DNA of 64,000 nucleotides, taken from positions 52,586,938 through 52,650,937 of the forward strand of contig NC_087069.1 of NCBI RefSeq assembly GCF_963678635.1, read 5' to 3'. The position numbers and the translations under genes were made by a program. This DNA is from Symsagittifera roscoffensis. Its lineage: Eukaryota; Xenacoelomorpha; Acoela; Convolutidae. This document shows positions 60,401-64,000 of this stretch, piece after piece; the first letter of the stretch is position 1, and each line of letters starts with the position of its first letter. Under the pieces are notes generated by a model. That model did not search any database and was not told the DNA's origin. It saw only the letters and a program-made list of their open reading frames with translations.

Positions 60401-63400
60401 CTGATTGCATCACAACCATCATGGGCAGAATAAAAAGTTTGCGGCGGCGAAGGATGTCTGGAGACCGCTGATGCATAGGAACCTTGCGGCCACAGCAAAA
60501 TATTGTAAAAGCTGCTTAGAAGCAGGTAAAATTTTAAGCCGGACATTCCAAAAAATGGTATGGGGACACCTATATGCCCAGGGAACCCATTGATTTGGTT
60601 AAATTAGATTTATGGGGTCCGGTAATTTATGTAAGGGATCTAAAAAAATATGTTCTAGTTGCAATAGATACATTTTCGCATTGGTCTTCGGCTTATGTTT
60701 ATTCCAGTAACAAGTCTAAAAAAGTATTAAAATTTCTAAAGAAGTACATAAATACACATTGGCACCCAAGAAAGTTACATATGGATCAGTCAACTGTGTT
60801 CTTCTCGAATGAAATACAAAAATTCTTTAATTATGAGGGCATTGATTTTTTAAAATCTCCGGTTAGGGACCACCGTGCTACGGGGATGGTCAAACGGACA
60901 ATTGGCTCGATAAAAAACTACGTGCTAACATATCTCCAGGAAAATAAAAACTATAGATTTGGATTTATGACATCCCGTTCGCTGAGCGCGTTACGATTTT
61001 TGCCGCATTCTAAGACTAAGCTATCGCCATTTATGGAATAGAAGCAAATACGGCAAATCGAAGTTTGACGAAAAAGCCATCACTGAAAACTCTAAATTTG
61101 AAAAATGTCATTAACCAGAAACTATCTTGTTTAGAAAAAACGAGTGGTCTACCTGATGTGGAATTAAACCTCGATTGGGAGAAACGGAGCGATCTCGTGT
61201 ACGCCCCGGAAAACCGGAAAACCCCAAGGGTTTTGGATGAGCATGACCTGATCGAGACAGACGTGGGCCATAAGGTCCTAGAGGTGGTGGATCCCAAGGC
61301 ACCACGAGAATTGCCTAAGGCACCAGAGTGCTTAAAACGACACAAAACCAGTACCACGACGGTATATCAGAAGACCGCGAAAACGGACCCAAAGGACCCA
61401 AGAAGGTATAAACGTTAACCATTAGAAATTGAAAAATTAACAAAACACACGGTGCAAATGGAAAAAGGGTCGTTACTAAAGCAAAGTGGTGTTTCATTTT
61501 TTTCGGGGGCTGAAGAAAGTCGAATTGAGAAGATGACCATTGAACACCCCGGGTGCAAGCAGGCCCACGAAGCAGAAGAGGAAATCGGATAAGAACCAAT
61601 AAGAATAGGAACAAGCGCGAAAAACGAAGAAAAATTGAATAGTCGAGTACAGCGAAGACGAAGATATGTAACGAGCGCAAAAAAGGAAGAAAAATTGAAT
61701 AGTCGAGTACAGCGAGGACGAAAGCGACGAAAACGAAGATAGCGAATGGGCAGTCATGGGGCGCTCAGACGAAGCAGGGAAAACTGCAGCCAGTGGAGAG
61801 ATCGACTCGTCGGGAACAGATAGAGAACAGACACCGAAAACTGTCGGTAAAAAGAGGAAGCAGGGCGAGGAAGGCAGATCGACGCGACAACAGAGAGGAC
61901 TCGATAAAATGGCTGGAGTGATGATTCACCGGATCGAACACAAATGAGAGATAAAGAGAAATCTTAGGGAGAGGTTTGGCGAGCATGACTGAAAACTCAA
62001 AAACTCAAGTTGAAACTAAAACTGTTGATTAAAACATTGGCTAATGATGAGTTGATAAATTTTACATCTACGATCTAAAATTTATTTGTGGTTGCTCGAA
62101 TGAGATAGGGACCAGTTTGAGTTTATATAAGTTATATGAGTTTGTTTCTTTCTGTCTGGGGACCTGCCGTCGTGACCTTGCGAGCTTTATCGTCTGGTAC
62201 GAACTTAAACAGAAAGCTGCGGCAAGATTTAGATTTGATGCCTTACATCTGCTGTACAGTTAAAGTTAAACAACTAGTCTTTCTCTATATACATTTCACT
62301 ACTTTTTCAAGGTAACTCAAGTCAAATTGTCCTATTTTTACTGCTTCTAGAAAGGTAACTCAAGTCAAAATGTCCTATTTTTACAGCTTCTAGAAAGGTA
62401 ACTCAAGTCAAAAAGTCCTATGATGGTACTAATTACCAAAGAAACTTTGCGGAAAAATTCAGTACAAAAGTTCAATAAGTTTATAATTTCGATTTGAATA
62501 TAAGTTTGTTTCAGATCATCAATTACGGCAATGAAGCTTCATTTCCCGGTGGAGAAGGTTGCAAAAATAATTTGGTGTCATTTGCCGAGAAAATAACTCC
62601 CAAAGTCTTGTCTGAATATATGACTACTTGCAACAAGGTTAGTTACATCACATTTTTAAACCCTGGATTAGTAAAACACTAAATTTCAAACAAAAAATTA
62701 CAAAATATGACAGTTTATTGGAGATATAAAACTTCAGTGTTCCCTTATAGGCTTAATAAATTGGTGATGAAAACCTTAAAGAACATTGTGCCAACCTTTT
62801 TTAGATCCTAACACTGATTTCATCGTGATTCAAAGAACATTAAAATAGAAGCAGCTATTTTAGCACTTTTTTTCTTCCTAAAAACAATCTGATACCATTT
62901 TTTTTTGCGAATGATGAGTGTTATAACGTGCAAAACTTTTAAAATGCAAAACTAGATGAGAGAAAAAATTCAAATAACGCTGCTGGTGCGCTGAAAAAAT
63001 TGAGCTGCATTTCAATCATTTTTACGTTTTTGGATGCATTTCTATACCGAATAAACAGAAAATATCTTTGGAAGGCCTAGCAGTCCGATTTTTGAGATGC
63101 TCAAAGAAGATATGTTTGCTCAAACAAACACTGACTCCGTTGATTTAAATTTTATACTTACTGAAAGATATTGAAGCAGTGTGAACAAAAAATCACATAA
63201 AGGAAGTGTAAGATAAAGTTCAGAACCATAGTCGTTTTTTGAAAACCATAACTTTTTGTTTGACTTAAATTTTGCGCTAAAAAATTGAGTTGTATGCCTT
63301 TTTCAATACACATCATAGAAACTAAAGGGCGGCCAAATCAGTCAGTGTTTTCTTGTTAAGCGGGCTAAACAGCTGATCTTGTTTTTTTAGGGTGAGGAAG

Positions 63401-63787
63401 TTCAGTGTTCCCCCTTCCAGAACATTAATGGAATTTTTGTGGACAAAAACCTTATTGTTGGCCGACTGTTGGTTCTGTTTCTTGTGTGAAATAGTATTTC
63501 CTCTAGGACTGGTGTTAGATGAAGCTGCTTTTCAATTTTTCAGCAAAACTTATGTAATTTAACTAATCCGTAACTTTTTAAGAGAATTTTCTTCGAGATA
63601 GGCATTAAAGAGTCACCGAAATTTAGGATAAATTTCAAGTCAAGGAGCTCGATTTTTAAAAAAAAAAACAACAGTAAAGCTTTTGGTGATTTTTTTGCAG
63701 GTTTGCCCTCAATTTTCTAGGTCTCAAGTTTTAGAAATTTTGATGGTTCTCGGAAATATATTTGAAAAAACCTTTCAGTGCAAGTAA
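48228..63787 (+). CDS. Gene A, right copy: novel Lys/Ala-repeat protein
   Basis: Mirror of the left copy, with exons at 48,228-48,426, 51,296-51,380, 51,818-52,154, 54,311-54,442, 62,515-62,637 and 63,701-63,787. All phases agree as on the left. The product is about 320 residues, five shorter: one AAKT unit and one Ala fewer. All frames are open, so both arms could be functional alleles or duplicates. The strong phase-0 donor after exon 1 is destroyed here (GTAAG to TTAAG), while the phase-1 donor is intact. The Gypsy element in the intron before exon 5 makes that intron about 8 kb. Confidence 0.6.
48482..48548 (+). CDS. Possible alternative exon after gene A exon 1
   Basis: Directly after an acceptor (TTATTACATAG|AA) an open stretch encodes QEHIVRTALNEIINVWCQKL plus Ser and then a TGA. 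It is nearly identical in the left arm (29,455-29,520, minus), with Glu to Asp. With the phase-1 donor of exon 1 it would make an alternative short secreted protein of about 90 residues, with AATAAA motifs near 48,767 and 48,787. Confidence 0.3.
50069..50179 (+). mobile_element. 109-bp hairpin MITE-like element with 13-bp inverted ends
   Basis: AGTTAGAACATAG at the left and CTATGTTCTAACT at the right are exact reverse complements. Inside lies an unusually GC-rich core that partly pairs (GACTC..GAGTC, AAGAGCC..GGCTCTT). The contrast with the surrounding AT-rich intron suggests an inserted element or a structured RNA. No target duplication beyond TA could be scored. Confidence 0.55.
50470..50640 (+). 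repeat. Dispersed repeat fragment, right arm
   Basis: Related to 7,345-7,450. It contains a donor-like CCTGAA|GTAAGT, but phases do not fit gene A, and recurrence elsewhere marks it as repeat. Confidence 0.5.
51296..51380 (+). CDS. Gene A exon 2, right arm
   Basis: 85 nt, AATTCAG|AAGTG to AACAG|GTTTTG. It encodes VIPYVDYSIQHLLGHNESNT and onward to ISSSN. Tyr to His and Asn to Ser relative to the left, and one codon shorter. Confidence 0.65.
51818..52154 (+). CDS. Gene A exon 3, right arm: AAKT repeat
   Basis: 337 nt, TTACAG|G to AAAAAG|GTAAGT, with seven consecutive AAKT units. The Lys-rich tail differs from the left copy by Met to Leu in GSKK(M/L)SKTL. The frame stays open into the intron to 52,244, but the consensus donor and the left-arm match place the exon end at 52,154. 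Confidence 0.8.
54311..54442 (+). CDS. Gene A exon 4, right arm
   Basis: 132 nt, phase 0 on both sides. It encodes VGQQVEDQLNWVDIGMQLHE through HSHNDGDDK. Glu to Gln, Asp to Asn, Ala to Gly and Asn to Ser relative to the left arm. A His-rich open frame on the opposite strand is a shadow. Confidence 0.8.
55583..55703 (+). repeat. 44-bp minisatellite outside the 5' LTR
   Basis: Nearly three units starting GGTAACTCAAGTCAAAA abut the 5' LTR. The same units lie outside the 3' LTR. Confidence 0.85.
55704..55912 (+). repeat. 5' LTR, right Gypsy
   Basis: TGAGATAGGGACCAGCTTGA to ACTACTTTAACA. The LTRs differ at several positions, so insertion is not recent. Confidence 0.88.
55912..56820 (+). pseudogene. 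Right Gypsy: gag
   Basis: An ATG overlapping the primer-binding site opens an 81-codon frame (MAQPAERKGGGKNP). Shifted frames continue to a Cys-rich end at 56,701-56,815 with a C-x2-C remnant and a complete CCHC knuckle (CNACRKLGHFERTC) in another frame. Confidence 0.75.
56836..57591 (+). pseudogene. Right Gypsy: aspartic protease and RT N-terminus
   Basis: 251 open codons. MWLWVDSGSPVTIFS carries the D-S-G active site intact. The C-terminal part leads into the RT N-terminal region (RRVPISLQDKEDKEIDRLIK). Confidence 0.8.
57237..57828 (+). repeat. 592-bp tandem duplication, first unit
   Basis: Nearly identical to 57,841-58,432 (I noticed two substitutions). A 12-bp filler CCTCGTCTTCCT separates the units. 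The left-arm element has a single copy. Confidence 0.93.
57841..58432 (+). repeat. 592-bp tandem duplication, second unit
   Basis: Begins GATGGCGTTGAACGGCTGGG and ends GGATTTCATTT. Continuity with the RT (YAYGQVSL) resumes after this unit. Confidence 0.93.
58433..58910 (+). pseudogene. Right Gypsy: reverse transcriptase
   Basis: YGQVSLEQKTSEQCNF and NGFYGLTSMPVEFQK, then a shift. The YxDD box is degenerate (FHEDILIASK) after an apparent small deletion, followed by KFAKTECKWLGFRIGEHGI. Confidence 0.8.
59040..59490 (+). pseudogene. Right Gypsy: RNase H and connection
   Basis: LICDASHDGLGAVLEQYS, ISFASRYFNPAEKKYSTNKL, LAVVWATEHFRNY and the terminal ADYLSRF are all visible. This is the best preserved domain. 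Confidence 0.85.
60390..61041 (+). pseudogene. Right Gypsy: integrase
   Basis: HHCC region (HHNHHG, YCKSCLEAGK), LVKLDLWGPV, VAIDTFSHWSSAYVY (first Asp), LHMDQSTVFFSNEIQKF (second Asp), and HRATGMVKRTIGSIKNY with Lys at the catalytic Glu. There is one frameshift near 60,570. Confidence 0.82.
61065..61947 (+). pseudogene. Right Gypsy: post-integrase tail
   Basis: Hydrophilic segments LPDVELNLDWEKRSDLVYAP and a Lys/Arg/Glu-rich end (TPKTVGKKRKQGEE), with tandem AGTCGAGTACAGCGA units at about 61,640-61,740. Confidence 0.6.
62101..62309 (+). repeat. 3' LTR, right Gypsy
   Basis: TGAGATAGGGACCAGTTTGA to ACTACTTTTTCA, the same length as the 5' LTR. Confidence 0.88.
62310..62421 (+). repeat. 44-bp minisatellite outside the 3' LTR
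   Basis: Units of the same family and orientation as 55,583-55,703 follow the LTR end, so the element is embedded in the array. Confidence 0.85.
62515..62637 (+). CDS. Gene A exon 5, right arm
   Basis: 123 nt, TTGTTTCAG|ATC to AACAAG|GTTAGT. The peptide is identical to the left arm despite five nucleotide differences. It lies about 200 bp downstream of the Gypsy 3' LTR. Confidence 0.85.
63701..63787 (+). CDS. Gene A terminal exon, right arm
   Basis: TTTTTGCAG|GTT to TAA, 28 codons. His to Gln, Leu to Ile and Tyr to Phe relative to the left, plus a silent Cys change (TGT to TGC) that removes the donor-like GTAAGT. Confidence 0.75.
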   Translation, partial: VCPQFSRSQVLEILMVLGNIFEKTFQCK

Positions 63788-64000
63788 ATGCAAAGTTAAA
63801 GTTTGGTGACTCTTCATTGCGTTTTGTCGTACAATTACAGTTAATGAGAAAAATAAGAAATTAAATATTTACATCTTCTATCAAAAATTATTTATTCTAT
63901 ACTCGGAACAATGATCCTTAGTGTTGAAAATTGTCAATAATATAAAAAAAGTGTGCAAAAATTACCAAACAAAATGTTCTCCATACGAATATCTCAAATT

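Larger units (their letters stand above)
55704..62309 (+). mobile_element. Ty3/Gypsy LTR retrotransposon, right arm, near full length
   Basis: Two 209-bp LTRs (55,704-55,912 and 62,101-62,309) with TG..CA ends bound about 6.6 kb. A primer-binding-like TGGCGCAACCAGCGG begins at 55,913. The order gag, protease, RT, RNase H, integrase is that of Metaviridae. The coding region is broken by many shifts and stops, and has a 592-bp tandem duplication in the protease/RT junction. The integrase has Lys where the catalytic Glu is expected (MVKRTIGS). It is inert, and sits in sense orientation within a gene A intron. Confidence 0.92.
40185..64000 (-). repeat. Right arm of giant inverted repeat
   Basis: Reverse complement of 15,141-37,820. 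It is about 1.1 kb longer than the left arm, mainly because its Gypsy copy keeps the 5' LTR and gag start and has an internal 592-bp tandem duplication. Its first bases after the gap are an A-run that matches the T-run near 37,812-37,820. It continues past the window end. Confidence 0.95.

Noticed and set aside
61315-61757. Hydrophobic minus-strand frames at the Gypsy 3' end (possible envelope)
   Set aside because: They are antisense to the element's hydrophilic tail; no envelope-like gene exists in the sense orientation.

Overview
This is an AT-rich, gene-poor, repeat-rich stretch of a metazoan nuclear genome. Coding sequence sits in short exons separated by long introns with ordinary GT..AG borders. 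An S1-type protease, secreted-protein exons, a Ty3/Gypsy LTR retrotransposon, hAT-type MITEs and a non-LTR reverse-transcriptase remnant all point to an animal. A crustacean or other arthropod is my guess, but nothing here proves it.

The dominant structure is a giant inverted repeat. Positions about 15,141-37,820 match the reverse complement of about 40,185-64,000, and the match still continues at the right window edge. The arms are closely related but not identical. They flank an unpaired 2.2 kb segment (37,821-39,984) and exactly 200 Ns (39,985-40,184). Homology on the right begins at the first base after the Ns, in an A-run. Two allelic contigs joined head to head across a gap would look like this. 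A true genomic palindrome cannot be excluded.

Each arm carries the same genes in mirror order. Gene A (left minus, right plus) is a phase-consistent chain of exons for a novel, probably secreted protein with a tandem Ala-Ala-Lys-Thr repeat and a Lys-rich tail. Gene B (left plus, right minus) is a small two-exon gene ending in a Cys-rich, PAN-like exon; its left copy is frameshifted. A chymotrypsin/trypsin-like protease runs toward the centre. Its His exon is in both arms, and its Asp exon and stop are only in the central segment. One intron of gene A carries the same Gypsy insertion in both arms, decayed independently: a 592-bp tandem duplication on the right, loss of the 5' LTR and gag start on the left. 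The insertion therefore predates the split of the arms.

The first 15 kb has no partner inside the window. It holds a Cys-rich exon (726-875), a (GA)n microsatellite, a dispersed 0.53-kb repeat in two copies (one between about 60-bp direct duplications), a 423-bp hAT MITE with an 8-bp target duplication plus a truncated relative, a small tail-anchored-protein exon (7,949-8,170), one or two exons near 12.1-12.9 kb, local duplications, and a decayed non-LTR reverse transcriptase (14.3-15.1 kb).
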